IMG/VR virus record: IMGVR_UViG_3300043427_004567
Location: 1 to 57,783 of that record
Direction: 5' to 3' (one strand)
From: a virus
DNA length: 57,783 bases
A program made the translations under genes and the position numbers. The notes beneath the pieces are model-generated. The model was not told where the DNA came from, ran no database searches, and saw nothing but the letters and a program-made list of their open reading frames with translations. Shown here piece by piece: positions 42,443 to 51,503 of this stretch (the stretch's first letter is position 1; every line of letters starts with the position of its first letter).

Positions 42443-44166
42443 TTACTTTTAAAAAACTCGAAGTAAGAAATTTCCTATCATTTGGAAATGCCATTCAAGA
42501 ATTGGACATTGATTTCAATGGCACTACTTTAATTATTGGTAGAAATGTTGACACTGGCGGCGCAAATGGTGTTGGCAAAAGCACAATCATTAACGCTATT
42601 TCATATGCAATCTTCAATAAGCCAATTTCGAATATCAGTAAAGAACGGCTGATCAATAAAACAAATTCAGCCAAAAATACGCTGATGGAAGTTCGTCTAA
42701 GCTTCTGTAAAAATGAAGATGAATTTGAAATCTATCGCACACGCGGAGAAAGCAATACCGTACAACTTTTTCAAAATGGTGTAGACATCACGCCAGATAG
42801 CATTGCAATCACCGACAAAAGAATAACAGAATTGATTGGCTTCAGCTATGAACTTTTTGTGAAGGTCATCATCTTCTCGGGAAATGATATTCCCTTTTTA
42901 GAAATGTCTGTTTCAAATCAAAGAACATTAATTGAAGAGCTTTTCAATATTACGATCTTATCTGAGAAGGCTGCAAATCTGAAAGATATGATCAAAGAAA
43001 CTGAGACAGACATTCAGATCAAAGAAAAGTTATTAGATCAACAGCTTAAAAATCATGAAAGACAATTAAAACAAGTTGAAGATGCAAAGGCACGCGTTTC
43101 AAAATGGGATGCTGACCGTGAAGTTCAAATTCAAAAAATAACTACAGATCTTGAAGATTTGTCAACAATTGACTTTGCGCTTGAAACTGAAGCACATCAA
43201 CTTCTTATGGAGTTGAAGCCAAGCATTACGAAGTTGAATAACGAAAAGCAAAACGTGGATAAGGATCTTTCAAGAAAAACAAAACAGATCGAAGATCTGA
43301 TGAAGCAGCTTTCTCACCTAGAGCTTGATCAGTGTCCGTACTGTTTGCAGAAATACGCGGATAGTTTTAAAAAAATTGATGAGCTGAAAAAATCTCTTGA
43401 TGAGTGTGAATCAGAAGCAGTTATGCTTGTTGAGAAAAATGAGAAAACAATCAATAGCCTTCAAGAATTCCTAAGTCAAGAAAAAGAAGCGCTCAGTATT
43501 TGCAAATTTTCTTCAATCACAGAAGCAACTAGAAAACAAACTAGTGTAGAAGAACTTAACAAAAAATTGACCGAGTTAAAAAACGGTGTCAACCCGCATA
43601 TTGAAGCGTATGAAGTTCTTAAAGAAGAAGCAATTGAAGAAGTTGATTTTTCTGAACTTGATAAGTTGAAAAAACATCTTGAGCATCAACAATTTTTGTT
43701 AAAGCTATTAACTAATAAAGATTCTTTCGTGCGGAAGAAAATCATCAACAAAACAATTCCATTCTTGAACACCAGAATCAATTCATATACGCAAGAGTTA
43801 GGTCTGCCACACATTGTACGATTTGATGATGACATGAGCTGTTCAGTTTCTGAATTTGATCGAGACTTGGATTTTGGCAACTTATCAAGCGGCGAGAAAA
43901 AACGGGTCAATCTTGCGCTGTCATTGGCGTTCAGAGATGTATTTCACCAGATTCACAATTTTGTAAATTGTTTATTCCTAGATGAAATTGAAGCTTCTCT
44001 TGATGTGCAGGGTCTTGAGGCAGTTATAAAAACAATCAAGAACAAGTCGCGGGATGAAGGTCTTGGAATTTGGATAATCTCAAATAGATCTGAGACTGGA
44101 GGTAGATTTGATCGTCAATTAACTGTGATTAAGGAGAATGGATTTTCAAATATTCACTTTGAATAA
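42439..44166 (+). CDS. 46: Recombination nuclease ATPase subunit gp46 (SbcC/Rad50-like)
   Basis: This is an SMC-type ATPase of 575 residues, close to T4 gp46 (560). Walker A is GANGVGKST (41-49). Long coiled coils flank a zinc hook CPYC (299-302). The ABC signature LSSGEKKR lies at 482-489 and Walker B CLFLDEIEASLD at 511-522. It dimerises through the zinc hook and drives gp47 nuclease. The ATG overlaps the gp47 stop (ATGA), so both subunits are made together. All catalytic motifs are intact. Confidence 0.95.
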   Translation: MITFKKLEVRNFLSFGNAIQELDIDFNGTTLIIGRNVDTGGANGVGKSTIINAISYAIFNKPISNISKERLINKTNSAKNTLMEVRLSFCKNEDEFEIYRTRGESNTVQLFQNGVDITPDSIAITDKRITELIGFSYELFVKVIIFSGNDIPFLEMSVSNQRTLIEELFNITILSEKAANLKDMIKETETDIQIKEKLLDQQLKNHERQLKQVEDAKARVSKWDADREVQIQKITTDLEDLSTIDFALETEAHQLLMELKPSITKLNNEKQNVDKDLSRKTKQIEDLMKQLSHLELDQCPYCLQKYADSFKKIDELKKSLDECESEAVMLVEKNEKTINSLQEFLSQEKEALSICKFSSITEATRKQTSVEELNKKLTELKNGVNPHIEAYEVLKEEAIEEVDFSELDKLKKHLEHQQFLLKLLTNKDSFVRKKIINKTIPFLNTRINSYTQELGLPHIVRFDDDMSCSVSEFDRDLDFGNLSSGEKKRVNLALSLAFRDVFHQIHNFVNCLFLDEIEASLDVQGLEAVIKTIKNKSRDEGLGIWIISNRSETGGRFDRQLTVIKENGFSNIHFE

Positions 44167-44230
44167 GTCAAATAATAACCTAAATTTGTAAATAACTATT
44201 TTACATGTTCTCTAAGGTCTACTTTTAATC

Positions 44231-44689
44231 ATGACAGATAAGTCATTTAAAGATTTTTTGACACAAATTGATTCTGAAAAGCATCTAGTCATCTCATTTG
44301 CTGATTTTTTGAAGCAGCATGATCGCGTCACATACGCAAATATGAAACTTTTTCAAATTAGGCCAGCCGAAGAAGCTGGAAAATTTGAAATACGTGACTT
44401 TAAGGATCCATTTGATGCTGACGTCATTGATGAAAAAGAATTAAAGAAATATGTAAAAGTAGAAGATGATACACCAGATGGTGAAGGCTATGAGAAGTAC
44501 AACAAAATAGAAGCGGCAGTGGATGTTATCAAATATACTGGTGAAGAGCCAATCACAATTGAAGCAAATAACAAAAAGCTCCTAGTTAAGCCTGGTTATT
44601 TTGTAACATTAGAAATAGAAGATTCGCGCGGCAAGGTAAAAGTTTATTCGCCTGCAAATTTTAAAGCGCTTAAACTAACTAAATTCTAG
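44231..44689 (+). CDS. Hypothetical protein downstream of gp46, 152 aa
   Basis: An acidic, apparently globular protein that I do not recognise. It starts with a helical segment (SFKDFLTQIDSEKHLVISFADFLKQHD) and ends with a beta-rich domain that looks like a small barrel (KLLVKPGYFVTLEIEDSRGKVKVYSPANF, quoted in parts at about 116-145). In T4 small genes also follow gp46 before the clamp gene, but this is not the clamp (gp45). AAGGT precedes the ATG. Its stop is shared with the convergent endonuclease-like gene through the palindrome CTAG at 44686-44689. Confidence 0.7.
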   Translation: MTDKSFKDFLTQIDSEKHLVISFADFLKQHDRVTYANMKLFQIRPAEEAGKFEIRDFKDPFDADVIDEKELKKYVKVEDDTPDGEGYEKYNKIEAAVDVIKYTGEEPITIEANNKKLLVKPGYFVTLEIEDSRGKVKVYSPANFKALKLTKF

Positions 44690-45102
44690 TCTTTATAATT
44701 AGGCGTAAGTTTAACATGATTGCGATGAATCTTTCCACCGACGAAGGCATTGTACCATTCATCTGGTTTTAAGAGCACGTCATTCATAATTTGTTCCTTC
44801 ATCTCCAGATATGACAGTGTTCCCTTGTTAAAACACAGATGAAGTATTTCACGAGTAAAGTTTTCTTCTCCATGTAGCTTAACATCTGCTTTTAACTCTT
44901 CAGATGAAGACCAGTAAACAGGCCAGTCTGACATGGCTTTTTGTCTTTTCTTTTTACCCTTGACAACTTTAGTCTTTGAGAAGAAGAAAAGCTTTTTCCC
45001 AATATACTTGCGGCCAGTTAGTTTATTGGTAATTAAATACACGTAACCAACGTAGTTTTCTATTTTTTCAGGAGTGAATTCTGCGCCTTCATATAACCAC
45101 AT
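44686..45102 (-). CDS. GIY-YIG-type endonuclease-like protein
   Basis: Residues about 18-37 read YVGYVYLITNKLTGRKYIGK, matching the GIY-YIG core (Y-V-Y ... Y-I-G) with the usual 9-11 residue spacing. Downstream come a basic loop (KVVKGKKKRQK), WPVYWSSSEELKADVKLHGE, and a helix LSYLEMKEQIM whose Glu fits the metal-binding position. The family includes Seg/I-Tev homing enzymes and repair or degradation nucleases. No DNA-binding tail of the homing type is visible, so mobility is not proven. It is a lone minus-strand gene inserted between plus-strand genes, which would suit a former homing insertion. Confidence 0.72.
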   Translation of the reverse strand: MWLYEGAEFTPEKIENYVGYVYLITNKLTGRKYIGKKLFFFSKTKVVKGKKKRQKAMSDWPVYWSSSEELKADVKLHGEENFTREILHLCFNKGTLSYLEMKEQIMNDVLLKPDEWYNAFVGGKIHRNHVKLTPNYKD

Positions 45103-45202
45103 ATTTTTTCTTTATTATGTAATAGATTAAATATTTACAGCTATTAAGCAAAATGATAATAAAGCATACTATTAGAGTTTCTAAATAATGACCGTCAGCG
45201 CT

Positions 45203-45210
45203 TATAAATA
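45203..45210 (+). promoter_or_regulatory. T4-type late promoter TATAAATA
   Basis: An exact TATAAATA lies 37 bases before the ATG at 45248. It drives the two unknown plus-strand genes that end at the hairpin terminator near 46200. Confidence 0.75.
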
Positions 45211-45247
45211 ATTTCAGTAGTATTTCTCTTTTATAAAGTTCCCAGTT

Positions 45248-45889
45248 ATGCAATATAAAGCACGTCTTGACGTAATACGTCCAGTAATAGAACCATTTAC
45301 TGATTTACAAAAACAAGTCAAAGATACATTTTGGCTTTACACAAAAATTGAAAAATTCCTAGCACCATATAATTCCAGACAGGCTGGTAGCATGATGCCA
45401 TATATGCCGCCAGCCCGAGACGCAATAATATCTGCTATTGGTTTGCAGCCAGGTCGTGTATGCTTACATGATGCGACAGTTTCTGCGATGATGTCTGCGA
45501 CCGTTGCATTTTGCGAAAAACATAAGGGCAGAAAACAACTCATACTGCCGCATCATTCTACCTTACATTCATGTCAATTTCAAAAGGCGCTATTTGAGAT
45601 TTCAGAAGTTGATGTTGCAGATTGGAAAACACTCTCAAATAGAAATTATGCGTCAATTAAAAGAGTTAATAAGATAGAATTAGCGGGCTGCCAACCGATT
45701 TATATAGAAAATTTGAAAATCAAGGAAGATATACGTCAAATAAAACATTTAATTGTTAGACAGAAGTTAGGAAAAACAGGTGTACCTTCAGCTAATTCAT
45801 GGGAAATTTTGTTGTACACCAATAATTATGGTTTTGTGATTGATCACGCAGATGCAGAAATCAATGTTCGCTATGTTGGGATGATTTAA
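45248..45889 (+). CDS. Hypothetical late protein, 213 aa
   Basis: Unrecognised. The sequence is mixed helical and beta, with a His/Cys-containing middle (LPHHSTLHSCQFQKALFEIS at about 99-118) and a C-terminal strand GFVIDHADAEINVRYVGMI. There is no signal peptide or membrane segment. The ribosome binding site is poor, but the gene has a perfect late promoter close upstream, so late expression is likely. The next gene follows 16 bases after its stop with a good AAAGGAG. The His/Cys cluster could bind metal, but no known motif is complete. Confidence 0.7.
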   Translation: MQYKARLDVIRPVIEPFTDLQKQVKDTFWLYTKIEKFLAPYNSRQAGSMMPYMPPARDAIISAIGLQPGRVCLHDATVSAMMSATVAFCEKHKGRKQLILPHHSTLHSCQFQKALFEISEVDVADWKTLSNRNYASIKRVNKIELAGCQPIYIENLKIKEDIRQIKHLIVRQKLGKTGVPSANSWEILLYTNNYGFVIDHADAEINVRYVGMI

Positions 45890-45905
45890 TTAAAAGGAGA
45901 TTATT

Positions 45906-46157
45906 ATGAGGGGTTTAGTTGCAAAAGAACTGAGAAAAATGATTAAGCAAAGCTTTAGAAAAGACGGAGTGACTGGTCCACTACAGAGCACGTACTTAGT
46001 TTCAGGCGGGCAAAAAGCTATTAGAGATAAAGAAGGAAATTTGTTGGCACCAGAAATAACTGGAACTATCAAACTAGATCAAAACTGCGAAAAAGCGTCT
46101 TATAAGTTCTTTAAGCAACAATACAAAATGCTACAGCGACAGGGACAACATAAATAA
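45906..46157 (+). CDS. Small basic hypothetical protein, 83 aa
   Basis: The product is basic (Lys/Arg-rich at both ends), begins RGLVAKELRKMIKQSFRKDG and ends FFKQQYKMLQRQGQHK. No family is recognised. A strong AAAAGGAG lies six bases before the ATG. It is the last gene of the late unit that starts at 45203, and a hairpin terminator follows 30 bases after its stop. Charge suggests nucleic-acid or virion association, but this is speculation. Confidence 0.68.
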   Translation: MRGLVAKELRKMIKQSFRKDGVTGPLQSTYLVSGGQKAIRDKEGNLLAPEITGTIKLDQNCEKASYKFFKQQYKMLQRQGQHK

Positions 46158-46187
46158 AAGTAATGGTTTTTAAAAAATATTTATAAG

Positions 46188-46210
46188 AAAGGGAGACGAT
46201 GTCTCCCTTT
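46188..46210 (+). terminator. Hairpin terminator
   Basis: A 10-bp perfect stem (AAAGGGAGAC / GTCTCCCTTT) with a 3-base loop, ending in TTT. It follows the 45906 gene and faces the minus-strand 46244 gene, so it may work in both directions. Confidence 0.8.
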
Positions 46211-46243
46211 TGTCCTTTCTAAGTGTCTGAATTCCAGGACTGA

Positions 46244-46468
46244 TTAAAATACTGGATACGCCATTTTACCTGCAATTTCAAGTCTCTTATTGATAAACTC
46301 CAAAGCTATTTCTCTTTCGGCCGCACACATCTGTAAAACATCTTGATAAGACCAGGCACCTCGTGAAAAATAGCTTAACTCAAATGACGTCTTGATCATT
46401 GCACGAACTTCTTTACCTAAAATACTAATGTGATTTTGTATTTTAGACATATCTCCAGCGTCAATCAT
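46244..46468 (-). CDS. Small protein overlapping the gp26-like gene; possible second assembly-chaperone component
   Basis: The 74-residue product is helical, with ELSYFSRGAWSYQDVLQMCA and a C-terminal AEREIALEFINKRLEIAGKM. Its ATG lies in the stop of the gp26-like gene (ATGA), a tight coupling. In many tailed phages a tail assembly chaperone is followed by a short, coupled or frameshifted partner that binds the tape measure, and the tape-measure gene diverges just upstream here. T4 gp51 acts with gp26 but is much longer. I therefore call it a candidate partner, not gp51. It is terminated by the shared hairpin. Confidence 0.55.
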   Translation of the reverse strand: MIDAGDMSKIQNHISILGKEVRAMIKTSFELSYFSRGAWSYQDVLQMCAAEREIALEFINKRLEIAGKMAYPVF

Positions 46469-47247
46469 TCGGTGAAAAAAGAAATTGGATTCAATGGAAT
46501 ATCAACGCTAACCATTTCACCGCAATCTTTACATGCAATCTGCTCAATCGTATTAATTCCCCAATCATTTATATCATCAATTCTTTCAACCAACCTATTT
46601 GCAAGCGGCGATGAAATTTGTTTAATCCATTCTTCTATTAATTTAGAGTCATCTATTCCATCAACGCTTTGAATAATATTCAACAAATTGCGAACAGTAT
46701 TTTCTTTCATATCATCTGCAGTAAGTTGTTTTTTAGCATGATTTTTTTGCAGAAGCTCAATTAGATGCTGATACCGAATCGGTCTAAGTTTTACAACCTG
46801 TCCGTTTGGTAAATTGACAGTCATTTTAGCTTCAGCAATTGTTGGATCAAGTATTTTCATACTTGTTATAACATTCTCCAAATCGATTACGTAAGAATGA
46901 TTTTTTGCGTTTTCACATGTGTGCCTAAATTCTATTTCATAATGTGGACCGTAAGTCACCAATCTTAAAAATACCATTAGTGCATCAACATCTTTTGCTA
47001 GTAGATCCTTCGGTTTGATAATATCTGTAACGCAAGCCGCGCATGCTTCTTCAATTGCGCGACCGCTGAATAGCATATCTGGATTTTTAATTGAAATTTC
47101 ATTAATTGCTGAAAGCGGTTGGACATGAATTTCAGCGTTTTTGCATGAACCGACGAGCTCATCACTTTTATAGAAGTGTCCAGAAGATGGAAGTTGAAAA
47201 ATCCTACCTGGCAACTTCAACTTTTGTAAAAGAGGATTTGATGACAT
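46465..47247 (-). CDS. 26: Baseplate hub assembly protein gp26-like
   Basis: The 260-residue product starts KLPGRIFQLPSSGHFY, then VQPLSAINEISIKNPDMLFSG and CAACVTDI, the pattern of the T4 gp26 family (baseplate hub subunit or assembly chaperone). T4 gp26 is about 208 residues. The middle has THTCENAKNH-like Cys/His residues and the C-terminus CKDCGEMV, which could bind zinc. I choose ATG 47247 with AAAGGAG upstream over a start 47 codons earlier that would cover the promoter. It diverges from the tape-measure gene, its presumed client. Confidence 0.75.
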   Translation of the reverse strand: MSSNPLLQKLKLPGRIFQLPSSGHFYKSDELVGSCKNAEIHVQPLSAINEISIKNPDMLFSGRAIEEACAACVTDIIKPKDLLAKDVDALMVFLRLVTYGPHYEIEFRHTCENAKNHSYVIDLENVITSMKILDPTIAEAKMTVNLPNGQVVKLRPIRYQHLIELLQKNHAKKQLTADDMKENTVRNLLNIIQSVDGIDDSKLIEEWIKQISSPLANRLVERIDDINDWGINTIEQIACKDCGEMVSVDIPLNPISFFTE

Positions 47248-47313
47248 TGCATCTCCTTTAATATGAATATGAATATTAGCCAGAAAGCGTATTTTTGGAT
47301 TACTCAGGAAATC

Positions 47314-47321
47314 AATAAATA
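47314..47321 (+). promoter_or_regulatory. Possible late promoter AATAAATA for the tape-measure gene
   Basis: One mismatch from TATAAATA, 41 bases before ATG 47362, in a divergent intergenic region that also holds a minus-strand GATAAATA. Confidence 0.4.
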
Positions 47322-47333
47322 TCCGGCATATAG

Positions 47334-47341
47334 TATTTATC
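47334..47341 (-). promoter_or_regulatory. Late-type promoter variant GATAAATA
   Basis: GATAAATA on the minus strand, about 87 bases before the gp26-like ATG. It is the fourth occurrence of the same variant at a minus-strand promoter position in the window. Confidence 0.5.
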
Positions 47342-47361
47342 ATTTTTATAGGTTGTCCAGA

Positions 47362-49767
47362 ATGTCTCTTACTCCAGAAGATATCCAAAAATTATCAACA
47401 GCTATTGCAGGTGCTGTTGGTAAGGCCATGTCAACGGCCTTAACTGGAGATAGAAATATAAGATCAAAAGAAGAAAAAACTTCTGAGAAATCTGGTAAAA
47501 AACAAGACTTTTCTTCGCCTAAACAACTTGAAGAATATATTAAAAAGCAAGCAAAAGCTTCATTTTCAGGCATTGCTGATAATATTGATACCATCATGGA
47601 TGGTTTTCAAAAAATCTATGAGCAAGAAATATTTTCTAACAAAGAGTTAGACAAAGCGCTTAAGAACACTATTAAATCAATGACATCAATGGAAGACATG
47701 ATGGGTTCTTCTGGTGCGGCGCTTTCTAAGCTTGCAGAAGATGGCGATGGTATTGGTGAAGTCTTTAAAATTTTGAAAAAGCGAGTAGAAGGAGCAGCCA
47801 CACTGCAAAAAGAACTTGCTGATGCGCAGGCGAGCGGCACAGAATTATCAGGTTGGTGGTTGATGGAACTTGGTAAAGAAATGGGAGTTACTACTGAAAG
47901 ATTAGAAGAATTAAAATCTAAAGGAGTAGTTACATTACAAGAAGAGCTGATAAGAATAGGTGGAGAATCTAAAAATGTTGTCAAACGGCTCGCCGAGAAT
48001 GCAGTGTCACACAAAAGAGTTATTGAAGGCAATAAGATCTTAACAAAGGGCACTGAGATTTTAGGTAAACAGTTTGGCTTAACAAATTTGAGCGTAGCAG
48101 CATTTGCAGCCTTAGGTGTAACATCATTCAGCAAAATGTATTCGGCAGTAACAGCTGGTGTAAATGCTCAACTGCCACTCAATAATATTCTGAGCATCAC
48201 CACCGATTCTTTAACAAAGTTTGGTGTGCCAATAGAAGAATTAACACGAGCTGTTTCTGAAAGTAGAAGACAGATCGCGCAGACTGATTATTCAACGTTT
48301 ATACAAGGCCTAGACGCATCATCTGATAGGTTGAGAAATGAAGGTGTCGCAGCTAAAGATGCGTTAGAGCTCGCAACTGCGTTTAGACAGAATGCGCAAT
48401 CTGCCGGAATATCTGCTCGCGACACTGACAGGATGAATGCGGCAGTCCAAAATCAAGAAAAAGAATTTATTAAACTGAATCGCGTCACCGGCATGACAAA
48501 ACAAGAATATATTGAAATGTCAAGGGCGGCGGCAGAAAATGTAGATTTACAAAAATTAAATTTAGGAGTTGGATCAAAAGAGCGTGCTGGCAGAGTTGAA
48601 GCCTTTAGAGCGCAAAGTGTATTGTTACAAACCACGTATGGTTTGTCAAAAGCGCAAGCAGATGCAACACAGTCGGCTCTTTTGTCAGTCCAAAAAGATA
48701 AAGTAACTTCCAGATTAGAACAAGCTGCTAAAGTTCAGCAGATGGCGTCAATCATGGGGATGGGCGATGCGGGTGCCGAGGCCGCAGATATTATCAGATT
48801 AGGAAGAAGGGCAACTGAAGAGCAAAAAACTAAATTAGCAACATTCATGGGCACGATGAATGAATCTGCGCAGTCAATGGCAATGGGAGGATTGGCCGAA
48901 GAAAACGTTGTTAACGTGTTAGAAGATGGGATGGGCGGGGGCACTAAACAATTATATGATGCTGGCGTAGCATTGCAATCTGCAACTGGCAAAATGTTAA
49001 CAGATGCAGAAATAGCTGCAGCATTACAGAGAGATAGCACTGATCAAACAACTAATAAACTTATAGAAGCTTTTACATTTGTGAAGAATGCATTTGAAAG
49101 TCCACTAGTGCAAATGGCAATTTCAGTGGCTGGTTTATTGGCTAGTAGTGCATCATTAATTGGCGCAGCTTCAGCGTTGACTGCTGCTGCAGGCGCGTTA
49201 GGCGGGGCAGGAATAGCAAGTAAGGCTGGTGGATTAATTGGCGGAGCTGGAAAATTAGCTGGTGCGGCTGGTGGTGTTATGGCAGCGGGTGCAGCTGGGT
49301 ACGCAGTTGGTGAAGGAATTAATCAACTAGTAGAATCTACAACTGGCGCATCAATTGGATCTCATCTATACGATTTTTTCAGTGGTGATAGTGAAGCTGA
49401 GAAAAATTTATTAGCGCCAACTCCAATTCCAGCAAGAGTTGGGACAGCACCGGTGGCGGGTATGCCAACCGAGACAGTTGGAGGCGCAACCGTAGCCGCT
49501 CCAACATTAGCTAAAGCTCCTGTGGTTGCAACATCAACAGAGATAAATACAGTCAATCAACAGGGACTTAACGAAAAATTAGTTAATCAACAAGCTGAAA
49601 TGATTAGCATTTTACGTGCTAGTGAAGAACTATCTAGAGAAATGGTAGAAATTCTAAAAGTGAGCAATGATCATTTAAAAGTCACCGCGAGTAAACGCAC
49701 AACTGAAATGTTTGAATCAAGAACAACTTTATCAAAAACAGAATTTGTTAGCTCAGCGCTAAGATAA
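47362..49767 (+). CDS. Tail tape measure protein, 801 aa
   Basis: The N-terminal half is long helical sequence rich in Lys, Glu, Ala and Met, with coiled-coil periodicity. A Gly/Ala-rich hydrophobic segment at about 585-660 (LIGAASALTAAAGALGGAG and so on) is typical of tape measures, which enter the membrane during DNA ejection. The C-terminus is helical and polar. T4 gp29, the tape measure, is about 590 residues, so the predicted tail is somewhat longer. I choose ATG 47362 (MSLTPEDIQKL), because the in-frame upstream ATG region overlaps the promoter elements. It sits beside the gp26-like gene and just before the portal, unlike T4. Confidence 0.8.
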   Translation: MSLTPEDIQKLSTAIAGAVGKAMSTALTGDRNIRSKEEKTSEKSGKKQDFSSPKQLEEYIKKQAKASFSGIADNIDTIMDGFQKIYEQEIFSNKELDKALKNTIKSMTSMEDMMGSSGAALSKLAEDGDGIGEVFKILKKRVEGAATLQKELADAQASGTELSGWWLMELGKEMGVTTERLEELKSKGVVTLQEELIRIGGESKNVVKRLAENAVSHKRVIEGNKILTKGTEILGKQFGLTNLSVAAFAALGVTSFSKMYSAVTAGVNAQLPLNNILSITTDSLTKFGVPIEELTRAVSESRRQIAQTDYSTFIQGLDASSDRLRNEGVAAKDALELATAFRQNAQSAGISARDTDRMNAAVQNQEKEFIKLNRVTGMTKQEYIEMSRAAAENVDLQKLNLGVGSKERAGRVEAFRAQSVLLQTTYGLSKAQADATQSALLSVQKDKVTSRLEQAAKVQQMASIMGMGDAGAEAADIIRLGRRATEEQKTKLATFMGTMNESAQSMAMGGLAEENVVNVLEDGMGGGTKQLYDAGVALQSATGKMLTDAEIAAALQRDSTDQTTNKLIEAFTFVKNAFESPLVQMAISVAGLLASSASLIGAASALTAAAGALGGAGIASKAGGLIGGAGKLAGAAGGVMAAGAAGYAVGEGINQLVESTTGASIGSHLYDFFSGDSEAEKNLLAPTPIPARVGTAPVAGMPTETVGGATVAAPTLAKAPVVATSTEINTVNQQGLNEKLVNQQAEMISILRASEELSREMVEILKVSNDHLKVTASKRTTEMFESRTTLSKTEFVSSALR

Positions 49768-49789
49768 AACATAATACAGGGAATTTATA

Positions 49790-51442
49790 ATGGCATCTTG
49801 GGTAAATTATTGGAAAATAGTTAGACCATCATCTCCTTCTCAAAGATCAACTATTATCGCACCAGATAATCTACCTGATTCTTATGGTCTAGAATTAGAT
49901 GGCGTAAAGTGGTATAACCAGGTTATGCGTGGCATTGGCTCACGCAAACAACGTTATAAGCAATTTGACATGATGGATTCTGATGTTGATATTGCGAGAG
50001 CTCTTGATACTATTTCTGAAGAAATTGCAACAGAAGACAAAAGAACTAAATTGCCAGTTAAGATTGAATATCAAACTGAAGATAGTCAAGAAGTTAATGA
50101 ATCAGTAGTAACCGCACTTAGAGCAGCAGTGCGCTATTGGTGCAATCATCAGGATTTGAACAATAGAATTTATCGAATTGCACGTCACGTGATCAAATAT
50201 GGTGACTGCTTCTTCGAGCGTGAATCACCATTAGCGCCGTGGAAGTTCGTCGAGCAGAATGACGTAACTGGCATTGAAATAGATGCAAAAGGCCGAAAAG
50301 TAGCTTATCACATAAATCATCTTTCTTCTGCTCCAGCGTCGATCGGTCTGCAAACAATTAAAAAACAACATGCAGAAATTGTGCCTGTCGATAAAATGAT
50401 TCATTTCACATTAACGGATGAGATGGGGGTTGGCGCCCCATTCGGCGATTCAATATTGCTGCCAATTATGAAAACATTCAAGCAGCTGTCAATGCTTGAA
50501 GATTCAGTGGTGATTTATCGAGTCGTTCGTGCTCCAGAGCGCCGCGCCTTCTATATTGATGTTGGTAATATGCCAGCACAACGCGTTAAACAGTATCTTG
50601 AACAAATCAAGAATGACATTCGCCAAAAAAGAATTCCAAACACCTCAGCTTCTGGGCAAGATATGGTTGACGGTACGTATAATCCACACTCAATTTCAGA
50701 AGACTACTTCTTTGCCCAAACCGCCGCTGGTCGTGGTTCACGAGTCGAAACATTACCTGGTGGCGAAAATCTTGGTGAAAATTCAGAATTAACATATTTC
50801 CAAGGTAAAATTTTCCGCGGGCTACGGATTCCTAGTTCGTATATGCGTGGTGCAGATGCTGGCGGCGCGCAAGTTGCCGATGGTAAAGTTGGCATCGCCT
50901 ACATTGAAGAACTGCGATTTGCCAATTTTATTACTCGACTCCAATCAAAAATCGAGCGAGTACTAGACAAAGAATTTAAGATGTATCTGAAAACTGCTGG
51001 CATTAAAGTTGATGACGACTTGTTCATGTTAAAGCTGCCCGAACCGCAGAACTTTGCTTTGTACCGTCAGGCCGGCCTTGATGCAGAGCTAATTAATACT
51101 TTCAACTCCGCTGACGGTATCAGGTACTTGTCAAAACGATTCATCTTAAAACGATACTTAGGCTTCACTGAAGATGATCTGCAGATGAATGAGATTATGT
51201 TGAAGCAAGAACGCGACATTAGTGATAATAGGGCTACGTCAGATATCCAGCAAATGTATGATCCAGATTTCAAACGCGATGAGGAGTCTTTAAATGGCGG
51301 TGATGGAGAAATGACAAGTTCGACGCAGCCTGAGGAATTTGGGTTTGGGCGCGAGATAGAAGAGCCAATGGAACCAACGCCAGTCAATATTAGTCCAGAA
51401 CCAGAAGAAGAGCCATTGTCAGAACCACCAAAACCGGAATAA
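49790..51442 (+). CDS. 20: Portal vertex protein gp20
   Basis: The 550-residue product is close to T4 gp20 (524). Family features include DSYGLELDGVKWYNQVMRGI near the N-terminus, a helical QFDMMDSDVDIARALDTISE stretch, YRVVRAPERRAFYIDVGNMP (about 244-263), and FRGLRIPSSYMRG further on. It forms the dodecameric DNA entry ring and starts prohead assembly. The C-terminal 40 residues are Pro/Glu-rich and disordered (EPMEPTPVNISPEPEEEP). GGG lies 10 bases before the ATG. Protease, scaffold and capsid genes follow in the T4 order. Confidence 0.95.
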   Translation: MASWVNYWKIVRPSSPSQRSTIIAPDNLPDSYGLELDGVKWYNQVMRGIGSRKQRYKQFDMMDSDVDIARALDTISEEIATEDKRTKLPVKIEYQTEDSQEVNESVVTALRAAVRYWCNHQDLNNRIYRIARHVIKYGDCFFERESPLAPWKFVEQNDVTGIEIDAKGRKVAYHINHLSSAPASIGLQTIKKQHAEIVPVDKMIHFTLTDEMGVGAPFGDSILLPIMKTFKQLSMLEDSVVIYRVVRAPERRAFYIDVGNMPAQRVKQYLEQIKNDIRQKRIPNTSASGQDMVDGTYNPHSISEDYFFAQTAAGRGSRVETLPGGENLGENSELTYFQGKIFRGLRIPSSYMRGADAGGAQVADGKVGIAYIEELRFANFITRLQSKIERVLDKEFKMYLKTAGIKVDDDLFMLKLPEPQNFALYRQAGLDAELINTFNSADGIRYLSKRFILKRYLGFTEDDLQMNEIMLKQERDISDNRATSDIQQMYDPDFKRDEESLNGGDGEMTSSTQPEEFGFGREIEEPMEPTPVNISPEPEEEPLSEPPKPE

Positions 51443-51466
51443 TTCAATAATAAAGTTTAGTTCTTC

Positions 51467-51474
51467 TATAAATA
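51467..51474 (+). promoter_or_regulatory. T4-type late promoter TATAAATA
   Basis: An exact TATAAATA lies 29 bases before the protease ATG, in the 61-base gap after the portal gene. The predicted leader is about 22 bases. Confidence 0.78.
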
Positions 51475-51503
51475 AATTAACCCTATTTTAGGAGAACTAT
51501 TCT

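Noticed and set aside
44231-44689. Sliding clamp gp45, suggested by position after gp46
   Set aside because: The protein is only 152 residues and shows no clamp-like repeats.
46178-46185. Exact TATAAATA on the minus strand
   Set aside because: It points into the convergent plus-strand genes and has no minus-strand gene close downstream, so it is not listed as a promoter.
47247-47388. Extended N-terminus of the gp26-like protein
   Set aside because: The extension covers the promoter region and the divergent gene start. ATG 47247 has AAAGGAG and matches the family N-terminus.
47616-48134. 172-codon open frame antisense to the tape measure
   Set aside because: It has no ribosome binding site, and the Ser-rich composition is what the reverse complement of the tape-measure codons would give.
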